A stretch of DNA of 36,572 nucleotides from an uncultured Erythrobacteraceae bacterium (GTDB lineage: Bacteria; Pseudomonadota; Alphaproteobacteria; Sphingomonadales; Sphingomonadaceae), in the NCBI GenBank assembly GCA_946482075.1, contig CAMLQG010000027.1, positions 1 through 36,572 on the forward strand, in the 5' to 3' direction. Positions 9,121-16,013 of the stretch are shown here, one piece after another. Numbering within the stretch: the stretch's first letter is position 1; the number at the start of each line of letters is the position of its first letter. Position numbers and translations under genes: made by a program. The notes beneath the pieces are model-generated. The model was not told the origin of the DNA, made no database searches, and saw nothing but the letters and a program-made list of their open reading frames with translations.

Positions 9121-9373
9121 TTGGTTGTCTGATCGTATCCGTTCGATGTTCGCAGCTGGCCCGAGATCGTGTTACGAGTCAGTAAGGATGTTATGCCAGC
9201 CTGGGTGGAATTAGGGTCAAAACGGTTCTTTTCACTGCAGTCATTGCGCGCTGGATAACCTTGCAAATGCCTTCCCAGGGGCTTTTTGAGCGGCTCAGGG
9301 GTCGTTTTGCGTATGGTTCGTTAAGACTTTTCGCGGTTGCAGAGCCATTTTGCCGGCTCTACTCGATAGCGGC

Positions 9374-10594
9374 ATGGCTCATGAAACGTCCTCATTGAAG
9401 AGGCCGTCTTTCAAGCGCTTCCTGAGGAAGGGCCGGCGGGCGGTGAATGGCGGGACATTATATCCCCGCGTGATTGCCTTGAGCGCGCTGCTGCTCGGGA
9501 TTACGTCCGTTGCGGTGTCGGCTACCGCCATTTTCGGCGCGATCGCGGCCGGGGCGCTGTTCATCCTGCGCCGCCGCCGCCTGACCTTGCTGACCGTCTT
9601 GGGCATGCTCCCGGTATTGCTGGTCCCCGCGCCATACCAGTCGTTCGGCTACTGGACCCTGCTTCTGATGATGACGGCCGCGGGCCTCGTGACGCTCCAT
9701 ACCATGCCCGCCTTCCTCAGCGTTCCGCGATGGGCCTGGAGCCTGTGCATCCTTGCGGGCACCGCCTCGATCTGCGTGGCCCTGCTTGCCTCGGGACTGG
9801 CGGCCGAGTTCGCGGTGATCGTGGGATGCATCTGCGCGGCGTGGATCGGCGCGGGGCTCGCCCGGCACCTGGCGATGGTGGACGGGCGCATCCTCGCCTG
9901 GGGCGATGACGGCCTGACCTCGGTGACGCGGGACCTGCTGCTCGGCCGCGTCACCAGCGGCATGCTGCACGATCTTGCGCAGCCGCTGAACGTGATCGCG
10001 ATGGCGAATGGGAATATGGGCTACATCATCGAGCATCTCGAGATCGAAGAGGGGAACAAGGTCCAGCTGCTGGAGCGGATCGCGCGCGTTTCTACGCATA
10101 CCGAGGGCGCGGCCGCCGTGTTGCGGCTGTTTCGCTGGTTCGGGCGCGACGGCAACCAGGAAGAAGCGCAGCTCCATGTGCGCAGCGCGCTGGAACGCGC
10201 GGTGGCGGCGACGCGATCCAATATCCGCCATCCGGGTATCGCGGTGGAAATGCGGGGCAATGCGCTCGATCACCTCGTCCCCGATCATCACGGGCGGCTG
10301 GAGATGATAGCGGTCGCAGCGCTGCTCAGCGCGTTCGGCGCCTATATCGGCGAGGATGGGGAAAAGCGCAGAGGCACCGTCGTGCTCGATGCCGCGCTGA
10401 GTTCATCCCATGTCGTGGTCAAGGTGCTCTGCATCGACGAGACGGGCGGCGAGGTCGCGGGACAGGGTCTCGATCATGCGACATTGTGGCTGGTGGAACA
10501 GCTCGCCCATGATGTGGGCGGGGATTTCCGCTGTCAGCCGCACGGCGGCCGTCCTTCGCAATTCCGGATCAGGCTCGCGCGCAGCGATATCTGA
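9374..10594 (+). CDS. Membrane protein with degenerate histidine-kinase core
   Basis: The product is 406 residues from the ATG at 9374; an in-frame TTG at 9350 is a less likely start. A basic N-terminus precedes about six hydrophobic segments (residues 33-163). The cytoplasmic part contains an H-box-like element, LHDLAQPLNVIAMAN (198-212, His199), as in HisKA domains of the HELRQPL type. The region where the HATPase domain should be lacks the N-box asparagine and the DxGxG G1 box. Only a vestigial GQGLDHATLWLVEQLAHDVGG (363-383) resembles the G2 region. Autokinase activity is therefore doubtful. It may be a pseudokinase sensor, a phosphotransfer partner, or a regulator of the neighbouring intact kinase, which shares the IAMAN signature and converges with it 12 bases downstream. 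The function is inferred. Confidence 0.7.
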   Translation: MAHETSSLKRPSFKRFLRKGRRAVNGGTLYPRVIALSALLLGITSVAVSATAIFGAIAAGALFILRRRRLTLLTVLGMLPVLLVPAPYQSFGYWTLLLMMTAAGLVTLHTMPAFLSVPRWAWSLCILAGTASICVALLASGLAAEFAVIVGCICAAWIGAGLARHLAMVDGRILAWGDDGLTSVTRDLLLGRVTSGMLHDLAQPLNVIAMANGNMGYIIEHLEIEEGNKVQLLERIARVSTHTEGAAAVLRLFRWFGRDGNQEEAQLHVRSALERAVAATRSNIRHPGIAVEMRGNALDHLVPDHHGRLEMIAVAALLSAFGAYIGEDGEKRRGTVVLDAALSSSHVVVKVLCIDETGGEVAGQGLDHATLWLVEQLAHDVGGDFRCQPHGGRPSQFRIRLARSDI

Positions 10595-10606
10595 TCGGGG
10601 CTTGCC

Positions 10607-11710
10607 CTATCGGGCATCGCGCCGCGGCAGGAGGATCTCCACCATCGCGCCTTCCCTTTCGCCCGGCAGCAGGCGGATGGAGCCGCCCGCGATCGTGACG
10701 AGCTGTTCGCATACGTAAAGCCCCAGGCCGGTTCCCTGGTCCGACTTGGTCGTGAAGAAAGGACGGAACTTCCTTTCCGGCACGTCGGGCGCGAGACCTG
10801 CGCCATTATCGCTCACCAGGCAGCGCCAATAGTCGCCGTCCGTCTGGAGCGTGGCGACGATGGATCCTTCGCCGGACCATTCCTCTTGCCGGCGGGCCTG
10901 GATGCTGTCCACCGCATTGCGCAGCACGTTGACGAAGACCTGTTCCTGCTGGACGCCGCTCAGCGCAGCGGTGCCCGACATGCGGGTATCGATCTCGATC
11001 CGGATATCGGCGGTCTCGAACAACGGCGCCAGGAAATCGCACGCACGGCGCAGCGCTTGTCCGACATCGGAATGCTCCGATGACGCATCGCTCCCGGTCG
11101 CATAGCCCAGCGTCAGCGCGATGATCGTCTGCGCGCGCTGCACCTGGGTGTCGATCCGATCGATGGCCTGAAACAGTAGCGACTGCAGCTGTTTGGGTGC
11201 GCCCAGCATCAGCCGCAGATTCTCGTTCGCCATCGCGATGGTGAACAGCGGCTGGCGCAATTCATGGCCCAGCACCGAAGCTTTCTCGCCCAGATCCTCC
11301 AGGCGCGATTTCGCCGCGATCGTGTCGAGCAGGTCCTTCGGCCCCTCGATATGGGTGAGCGTGCCGGAGCGCCAGGCGGCATCGCCGGCATTCTGTTCGA
11401 GGATCAGCACGAAGCTCGCGAAGGAATCGCGCACCGGCCGCAGGGATACGGATACTTCGCTGCGTCCGGCCAAGCGCAGGAACTGCACCTGATCGTCGGG
11501 ATGGAGCTTCATCGTGATGGGGCGCTGCGCCTGGTCGCTGTCCCGCCGGTGGAATGTCAGGAAACCGCTCGCGCGATCGAAGCCGATATCGCGAATAAGA
11601 ACGACACCGCCGCTATCCTTAAGATCATGCTCGATCTTCAGCAATTCGCGCTGGTCATCCGCTTGCGGATGGCCTGTCCGAACAGATGCATGGATATTGT
11701 CTGGTATCAT
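10607..11710 (-). CDS. Soluble sensor histidine kinase with PAS-like N-terminus
   Basis: The product is 367 residues with no transmembrane segment. Residues about 33-110 look like a PAS-type sensory fold (VVLIRDIG, then SGFLTFHRRDSD). The kinase core is complete: H-box LGHELRQPLFTIAMAN (147-162, His149), N-box VFVNVLRNAVDSI (258-270), G1 DNGAG (301-305), F-box FRPFFTTK (315-322) and G2 GTGLGL (326-331). It should autophosphorylate on His149 and pass phosphate to a response regulator, most simply the single-domain regulator encoded just upstream (11884-12270). An AAGGG lies directly against the ATG, so the start is slightly uncertain. The upstream gap is AT-rich and holds twin TACGTA palindromes and another palindrome, suggesting its own regulated promoter. 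Confidence 0.88.
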   Translation of the reverse strand: MIPDNIHASVRTGHPQADDQRELLKIEHDLKDSGGVVLIRDIGFDRASGFLTFHRRDSDQAQRPITMKLHPDDQVQFLRLAGRSEVSVSLRPVRDSFASFVLILEQNAGDAAWRSGTLTHIEGPKDLLDTIAAKSRLEDLGEKASVLGHELRQPLFTIAMANENLRLMLGAPKQLQSLLFQAIDRIDTQVQRAQTIIALTLGYATGSDASSEHSDVGQALRRACDFLAPLFETADIRIEIDTRMSGTAALSGVQQEQVFVNVLRNAVDSIQARRQEEWSGEGSIVATLQTDGDYWRCLVSDNGAGLAPDVPERKFRPFFTTKSDQGTGLGLYVCEQLVTIAGGSIRLLPGEREGAMVEILLPRRDAR

Positions 11711-11883
11711 CCCTTTTCACTGCCTTTTATATTATGAAAGTGGCAGAATATTTGAAATTTACGTAAAATACGTAATACATATTGACCTAAAGGATCGTGA
11801 ATTTATCTGCCCTGATACTATCAATCTACTTTTTAAGAACAATAGCATAAATGGGAAACGATTTCGTCTAGGTAAAAATACGT
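11711..11883 (-). promoter_or_regulatory. AT-rich control region of the soluble kinase gene
   Basis: This 173-base gap is much richer in A and T than the surrounding GC-rich DNA. It holds the twin TACGTA sites (11760-11774) and a TGATA-C-TATCA palindrome (11813-11823). The latter resembles, but does not match, an FNR/FixK box, because the arms are too close. A promoter for the minus-strand kinase is the simplest reading. Confidence 0.5.
11758..11775. promoter_or_regulatory. Twin TACGTA palindromes (candidate operator B)
   Basis: TACGTA occurs at 11760-11765, within the 10-base palindrome TTTACGTAAA (11758-11767), and again at 11769-11774. The cores are 9 bases apart, against 11 in the copy at 9103-9119. 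The element lies about 50-65 bases upstream of the soluble kinase ATG, a good position for an operator. Confidence 0.45.
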
Positions 11884-12270
11884 TCAGGCCTTGCGGCCGA
11901 GAAGCTCGCGAAACAGTGCGATCAGCGCGTTGGGCTGGATCGGCTTCGTCAGGACGGACGATCCAGGAAGCGATGCGATCCTGTCGATCGTCATCGGATC
12001 ACCGGTTACGAACACGTACTGCAGGTCGCGTTCGTTCAGGCGCGGATTGTTGCGGACCTGTTCGATGATGTCCGGGCCGGATTCCCGGCCCAGCCGAACG
12101 TCGCAGGCGACAATACGAAGGGTGGGCTCCCGCTCCAGCAACGCCACGGCTTCCTGCAGGCCATGTGCGCCGATCGCGGGAATGGCCTGCAGCGAGAGCA
12201 GGGTGACGAGTTCCTCGACGATCGCGACGACATCGTCGACCACGAGCACGAGGGGCGTTGTATCGTCCAT
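11884..12270 (-). CDS. Single-domain response regulator (CheY-like)
   Basis: The product is 128 residues and consists only of a receiver domain. Conserved positions are present: the acidic pair Asp12-Asp13 (VVDD), phospho-acceptor Asp57 (VACDVRL), Thr89 (VFVTGD) and Lys109 (LTKPIQPN). With no output domain it must act by protein contact or phosphotransfer. It lies upstream of, and on the same strand as, the intact histidine kinase, so the two probably form a pair. I chose the ATG at 12270 because a further upstream GTG/ATG frame adds only non-conserved residues before the first beta strand. Possible targets are the pilus operon, the degenerate kinase or the EAL-like protein; this is inference from proximity. 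Confidence 0.87.
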   Translation of the reverse strand: MDDTTPLVLVVDDVVAIVEELVTLLSLQAIPAIGAHGLQEAVALLEREPTLRIVACDVRLGRESGPDIIEQVRNNPRLNERDLQYVFVTGDPMTIDRIASLPGSSVLTKPIQPNALIALFRELLGRKA

Positions 12271-12417
12271 CTGCTTCGCGTCGCTCCCGTGCCGGTTCCC
12301 GTGCAACGGGTTTACCCGCATCGCACGGGATTGGAACGCCCGGATTGCTGGCCCGCGTCGATCGAGCGGTGTGATCCGGAGGGCTTGGCGGATAGGGGCG
12401 GGGGCATATCCGGGCCA

Positions 12418-12570
12418 TCACTCCAGCTTCCATCTGCGGGGGACTTTGCGAATGATGATCTTCCGGCAATGCTCGCATTGGCAGCGATACTCGCTTCCGT
12501 CCGAATTGATCAGGAAGCGGGTGGGCTTGTGCAGGTTGAGAGCACAGGCGAGGCGGCGCCCCGGATGCAT
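12418..12570 (-). CDS. 50-residue cysteine-rich mini-protein
   Basis: This short frame starts at an ATG with a GGGAGA Shine-Dalgarno 7-12 bases upstream and ends in TGA. It lies 20 bases after the EAL-like gene on the same strand, so it is probably co-transcribed. The product is basic, with a central YRCQCEHCRKIIIRK segment (about residues 29-43). Three closely spaced cysteines and a histidine (CxCxHC) suggest a small metal-binding knuckle, and an earlier Cys9 could also contribute. The C-terminus, VPRRWKLE, is basic and aromatic. I do not recognise a named family. It could bind nucleic acid or a partner protein. The good ribosome binding site and protein-like composition argue that it is real. 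Confidence 0.55.
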   Translation of the reverse strand: MHPGRRLACALNLHKPTRFLINSDGSEYRCQCEHCRKIIIRKVPRRWKLE

Positions 12571-12590
12571 CGTGTTCTCCCGCCGTCAGC

Positions 12591-13850
12591 TCAGCATGCG
12601 GCGCTCCTCAGGATGACCGCGCTCTGTGCGTTGCGATGGGCCACCAGGTCGTGCACCACCCCGTTCTCGCGGATATCGCAGTCACCCGAGGCGCTGTCGT
12701 CCGGCATGGACCAGTCGAGGCTGTCCTCCCGCTCGGTCTTCGCCGGCGCGGAGATCTCGACGCCGTCAAGAACGACCCGATCGGCCAGTGCATGGGCCAA
12801 CACGATCAAGTGCTCCATCACGGCCGGATTGCCGCCCGGCATATCGCCGGCGGTCAACGCGTCACTGTCGAGCTTCACGATATCCGGCCGCAGCTCGATC
12901 AATTGGCGGATCGAGGTCGGGCCCGATCCGAAGCCGGCGATCGCGATCGACACGCCCAGCGCCCGCAGCTTGCGAACGAAGGCGGCCGCGCCGGCCATGC
13001 AGGCGATCGGCGTGGTGTCCTGCACTTCGATGATCAGGCGGCGGGCAAGGTCGTGATTGCACCGCAGCCGGGTGAGCAGTTCGGTCCAGGCGGCGGATTC
13101 GCCCTGCAGGTCCAAGGACAGGCTGCGGGTCGAAATCCCCACGGAAAGCCTGAGAAACGGATCGTCCATCAATTCGTCGAGCGCCTGGGAAACGATCAGC
13201 TTGTCCAGCAGATAGGACATGCCGAGCCGCTCGAACGCACGGATCGCCTCGTCGCAAGCGAAGGTTCCGCCCTGTCCGTCATGCAGGCGCAGCTGCACTT
13301 CGGAATGCGATACTTCGGCCGAATCCCGCAGCTGGTAAACCGGCTTGCGGGCAAAGGAGCCTTTCCCACGCATGATATGGTCGAGCACCATCGCCGCGAG
13401 CGCCATGTCGTTGCGATAGCGCTTCTGGTCCTTGACCGAATGCGGTCCCGGCAGGTCCGCCGGCGTGATCGCTCCCGCCAGACGGCGGCGCGCTTCCTGC
13501 CGATGATTGCCCCAGTTCTCCGCTTGCGGGATGGCATAGCCGGCGGAAACGGCCAGGACGATCTGTTCGCCGCCATAGTGGAACGTCTCCAGACTCAGCT
13601 CGGTCGAGAGTTCGTCCACCAAGGCTTCGAGCAGTGCAGGATCGGTCGAGGTCGACGTGACGAGGAGCTCGATCTCGTCGCAGCCCATCCGGCGCATGTC
13701 GGCCACGTTCAGATGCCGGTCCAGGCAAAGCTGAAGATGGTCTATCGCGAATTTCACCACATGCTCACCATAGGCTTCGGTGATCGCCGAGCCGTTGTCG
13801 AGGCGAACGAGCAGGAGATAGTGGCTGTTCTGCATCGCTGTCTGATTCAT
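12591..13850 (-). CDS. Degenerate GGDEF-EAL protein, probably non-catalytic
   Basis: The product is 419 residues from the ATG at 13850, which has AGGA 5 bases upstream; a longer frame to 13988 adds unrelated residues. The N-terminal 130 residues keep the outline of a GGDEF domain, but the signature is RMGCDEI (54-60) instead of GGDEF. The C-terminal half follows the EAL phosphodiesterase fold. The EAL triad is EVQ (184-186), the Asn in the N-x-S motif is replaced (LSVGIS, 235-240), and the DDFG metal/catalytic motif is IAGFG (304-308). Glu275, Lys327 and Glu365 remain. Loss of these metal ligands suggests it cannot hydrolyse cyclic di-GMP and may be a binding or signalling adaptor. It lies in the signalling cluster near the pilus operon. 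Confidence 0.8.
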   Translation of the reverse strand: MNQTAMQNSHYLLLVRLDNGSAITEAYGEHVVKFAIDHLQLCLDRHLNVADMRRMGCDEIELLVTSTSTDPALLEALVDELSTELSLETFHYGGEQIVLAVSAGYAIPQAENWGNHRQEARRRLAGAITPADLPGPHSVKDQKRYRNDMALAAMVLDHIMRGKGSFARKPVYQLRDSAEVSHSEVQLRLHDGQGGTFACDEAIRAFERLGMSYLLDKLIVSQALDELMDDPFLRLSVGISTRSLSLDLQGESAAWTELLTRLRCNHDLARRLIIEVQDTTPIACMAGAAAFVRKLRALGVSIAIAGFGSGPTSIRQLIELRPDIVKLDSDALTAGDMPGGNPAVMEHLIVLAHALADRVVLDGVEISAPAKTEREDSLDWSMPDDSASGDCDIRENGVVHDLVAHRNAQSAVILRSAAC

Positions 13851-13889
13851 GATCCTGTCTGCTCCGATAATTCCGTGTGAAAAGGATGG

Positions 13890-13916
13890 GAGGCGGCCCG
13901 CTGGTTGGGCCGCCTC
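13890..13916 (-). terminator. Rho-independent terminator of the collagen-like lipoprotein gene
   Basis: GAGGCGGCCC (13890-13899) pairs perfectly with GGGCCGCCTC (13907-13916) around a 7-base loop. Read on the minus strand, the hairpin is followed by CCATCCTTTT. It lies about 85 bases past the stop at 13999 and before the EAL-like gene, so it should separate the two transcripts. Confidence 0.75.
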
Positions 13917-13998
13917 CTCGACCCGTCTCTGAGGAAGGCGGGCCGAAGCCTGACGGATGCGGCAGTGGGGCTGTCCTGCATCCGTCACGCCCTATCGC

Positions 13999-15549
13999 TC
14001 AGTTGCCGCTGCCAAGGAGGCCGCCGACTATGCCGGTGACGGGAGCGAGCGGGCCGCTTCCGGCATCTCCGCCGGTAAGACCGCCCGCCACGCTGTCGAC
14101 CACGCCGGTGACGGGAGCGAGAGCGCCGCCCGTCGCGGGAGCGCCGCCCCCGACACCACCGAGGACGCCATCGACGGCCCCGGTGACGGGAGCAAGAACG
14201 CCGCCTGCATCCGGGGTGCCGCCCGTAAGACCACCGCCGAGCAGCGTGTCGACGGTGCCGGTGACGGGAGCGAGGATGGAGCCGGCATCGCCGCCGCCGA
14301 TACCGCCGAGGCCACCGCCGACCTCGCCGCCGAGGCTGCCATTGGCGGTCTCGAGGAGCGGGGCGGTGAGGCTGTCGGCCGTGCTGGTGACGGGAGTCAG
14401 GATCGGGACGAGAGTGCCGGTCGGTTGATCGATCGCACTGCCCGCCTGTTCGCCCAGTACCGCGCCGACCAGATTGCCGACCGGGGCGAGGCCGGCGGTC
14501 AAGCCTTCCTCGGTGGTCGGGAAGGAGAGGTCGAGCAGCTTGTCGTCGGACAGGATGGTTGCGGTCAGCAGTTGGCCTTCGGCGGTGTTGGCATCCGCCA
14601 GGAGGTTGAGCCCGGCCAGCGTGTCGTCGCTGCTGGAGCCGGTCGGCGAGTCGCCGACGGTGGCGAGGCCGACCAGCGGACCATCGAAGGTGCGTGCCGG
14701 AGCCGAGCCGTCGGTGGGCAGGTTGCCGGTGAGGCCATCGACAAGTCCACCGAGCTGCCCGGTGATCGGAGCCAGCAGGCCGTCCTCGCCGGTGACGGGA
14801 CCGATGATCGGAGCGAGCGCGCCGTTGGCCGTGTCGAGCAAGGGGCTGACCACGGGATCGGCGGCCGAAGTGACCGTGGCGACGACGGGGGCGAGGCCAT
14901 CGGTCAGATCGGTCGTCGCGGCACCTGCCGGATCGCCGAGAACGGCGCCTACGAGATTACCGACGGGCGCGAGCGTGGCCTGGGCCTGCTGCTCGGTCTT
15001 GGGCAGCTGGGCCTGGACGACGGTGCCGTCGCCGGCGAGGACGTCGACCACGAGCTGGCCGGAACCGTTGGGGCTCTTGGTGTCGGGCGCCACATTGACG
15101 TCGATCAGGGTGCCGGAACCGGGCTGACCAACCAGCGGATCACCGCCAAGGCTCCCCGCCGCCACCGGACCCGTGAAGCTCGACGTGCTGGGGCTGGTGG
15201 GACCAGACGGACCGCTCGGCCCAGACGGACCGCTCGGGCCAGACGGGCCCGTGGGGCCGGAAGGACCAGTGGGTCCCGAAGGGCCGCTTGGTCCGGAAGG
15301 GCCGGTGGGGCCGGAAGGACCGCCGGGACCCGAGGGGCCGCTCGGGCCGCTAGGTCCGCCAGGGCTCGTCGGGCCGGTGGGGCCGCTGGGGCCGGAGGGG
15401 CCGCTGGGACCGGACGGCACGCCGCCGGCGCCGAGCTTGAAGCCGACGCCATCCGAGCAGGCGCCCAGCAGCAGCAGGGGGACGGCGGACGCGCTCAGCA
15501 GACAATGGCGTAAGGAACGAGACGACTGACGGTTTTCACGATGTTGCAT
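13999..15549 (-). CDS. Collagen-like triple-helix repeat lipoprotein
   Basis: The product is 516 residues. The ATG at 15549 has GAGGAG about 10 bases upstream. A signal sequence ends in the lipobox LLGAC (residues 27-31), so it is probably a lipoprotein anchored at Cys31. Residues 46-120 are 25 Gly-Xaa-Yaa-type triplets, almost all SGP, TGP or GGP, with two TSP interruptions. This composition predicts a collagen triple helix. The C-terminal region is repetitive: [12 protein letters not shown] occurs twice about 160 residues apart, each copy followed by a related TANG-containing block, and LAPVTG-V units recur four times near the end. Bacterial collagen-like proteins often act in surface adhesion or stalk formation. 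The role here is unknown. It has its own terminator and lies between the signalling cluster and an orphan parB. Confidence 0.85.
   Translation of the reverse strand: MQHRENRQSSRSLRHCLLSASAVPLLLLGACSDGVGFKLGAGGVPSGPSGPSGPSGPTGPTSPGGPSGPSGPSGPGGPSGPTGPSGPSGPSGPTGPSGPTGPSGPSGPSGPSGPSGPTSPSTSSFTGPVAAGSLGGDPLVGQPGSGTLIDVNVAPDTKSPNGSGQLVVDVLAGDGTVVQAQLPKTEQQAQATLAPVGNLVGAVLGDPAGAATTDLTDGLAPVVATVTSAADPVVSPLLDTANGALAPIIGPVTGEDGLLAPITGQLGGLVDGLTGNLPTDGSAPARTFDGPLVGLATVGDSPTGSSSDDTLAGLNLLADANTAEGQLLTATILSDDKLLDLSFPTTEEGLTAGLAPVGNLVGAVLGEQAGSAIDQPTGTLVPILTPVTSTADSLTAPLLETANGSLGGEVGGGLGGIGGGDAGSILAPVTGTVDTLLGGGLTGGTPDAGGVLAPVTGAVDGVLGGVGGGAPATGGALAPVTGVVDSVAGGLTGGDAGSGPLAPVTGIVGGLLGSGN
15190..15414 (-). 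repeat. Collagen-type 9-base coding repeats
   Basis: This stretch encodes 25 tandem triplets of the Ser/Thr-Gly-Pro type. The underlying 9-base unit (GGNCCN plus a third codon) varies mainly at third positions, so the protein repeat is conserved more strongly than the DNA. Because GGNCCN is nearly self-complementary, the opposite strand also reads as Gly-Pro-rich. Confidence 0.85.
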
Positions 15550-16013
15550 TTCACTACTCCTCAGATTGATGATCCGAGGATACGGTCCGAAACGCGTATC
15601 AGTGCGGCGAGAAGCAGCCGTGTCGAAGGCATAGGGCCACACGCCAAGACCGGCATCGCCGCCCATGTCGGGATAGCGCGCACAGGATACGCAATCGGCA
15701 CCTGCAAATCCGGAAAGGCATGGAAATGCGGGCTTCGAGCTGTACAAGGGCCTGGAAAAGCCCTGCCTTCCGCACGCAAAAACCGCAGTTGCGCTTTAGC
15801 GCCGGAGCGAGTGCGATTGTTGGGCTGTGGCCAGGGTGCTTTCCCCGAGAACCCGCTCGAAACAGCAGCCGATCGCCCTGAGCTTGTCGGAAGCGAGGCT
15901 GTGCGAAGCACAAGGGCCGCTTTTCACTTCCGGTGCTGAAGAAGAAAAGCAGTGCTTCGACAGGTTCAGCACGATCGGTTTCTGGAAGCTGCTGTGGTAA
16001 CGCGGCCGCTGCG
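15550..16013. other. Intergenic region with an inverted repeat
   Basis: These 464 bases lie between the starts of the collagen-like gene (leftward) and the end of parB. The part next to 15549 should contain the collagen-like gene promoter, but I could not pick out convincing -35/-10 or EcfG elements. A small hairpin (AGGGC/GCCCT) lies near 15748-15765. The right part is the inverted repeat at 15869-15978. Open frames across here look like chance. Confidence 0.5.
15869..15978. repeat. Intergenic inverted repeat, CTGAGCTTGTCG family (copy 1)
   Basis: The left arm begins CCGATCGCCCTGAGCTTGTC at 15869. The right arm (15953-15978) is its imperfect reverse complement, beginning TGCTTCGACAGGTTCAGCAC. 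About 58 bases separate them. The arms match those of the element at 19761-19849, so this is a dispersed REP-like element. It lies downstream of parB and could form a large hairpin that terminates or stabilises transcripts. Confidence 0.7.

Larger units (their letters stand above)
8927..9373. other. Divergent intergenic region between pilus operon and membrane sensor gene
   Basis: These 447 bases separate cpaB (minus) from the degenerate kinase gene (plus) and should hold both promoters. I saw a TTGCG/CGCAA palindrome at 8944-8957 and the twin TACGTA elements at 9103-9119. A small hairpin (AGAGCC at 9341-9346 with GGCTCT at 9355-9360) lies just before the plus-strand start. I found no convincing coding sequence, RNA gene or clear sigma-70 promoter. 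Confidence 0.6.

Noticed and set aside
11813..11823. FNR/FixK box upstream of the soluble kinase
   Set aside because: The TGATA/TATCA arms have a one-base centre, not the spacing of TTGAT-N4-ATCAA.
15173..15529. Plus-strand open frame rich in Gly-Pro triplets opposite the collagen-like gene
   Set aside because: GGNCCN codons are almost self-complementary, so an antisense collagen-like frame arises automatically. It has no Shine-Dalgarno or signal peptide and lies wholly inside a better gene.
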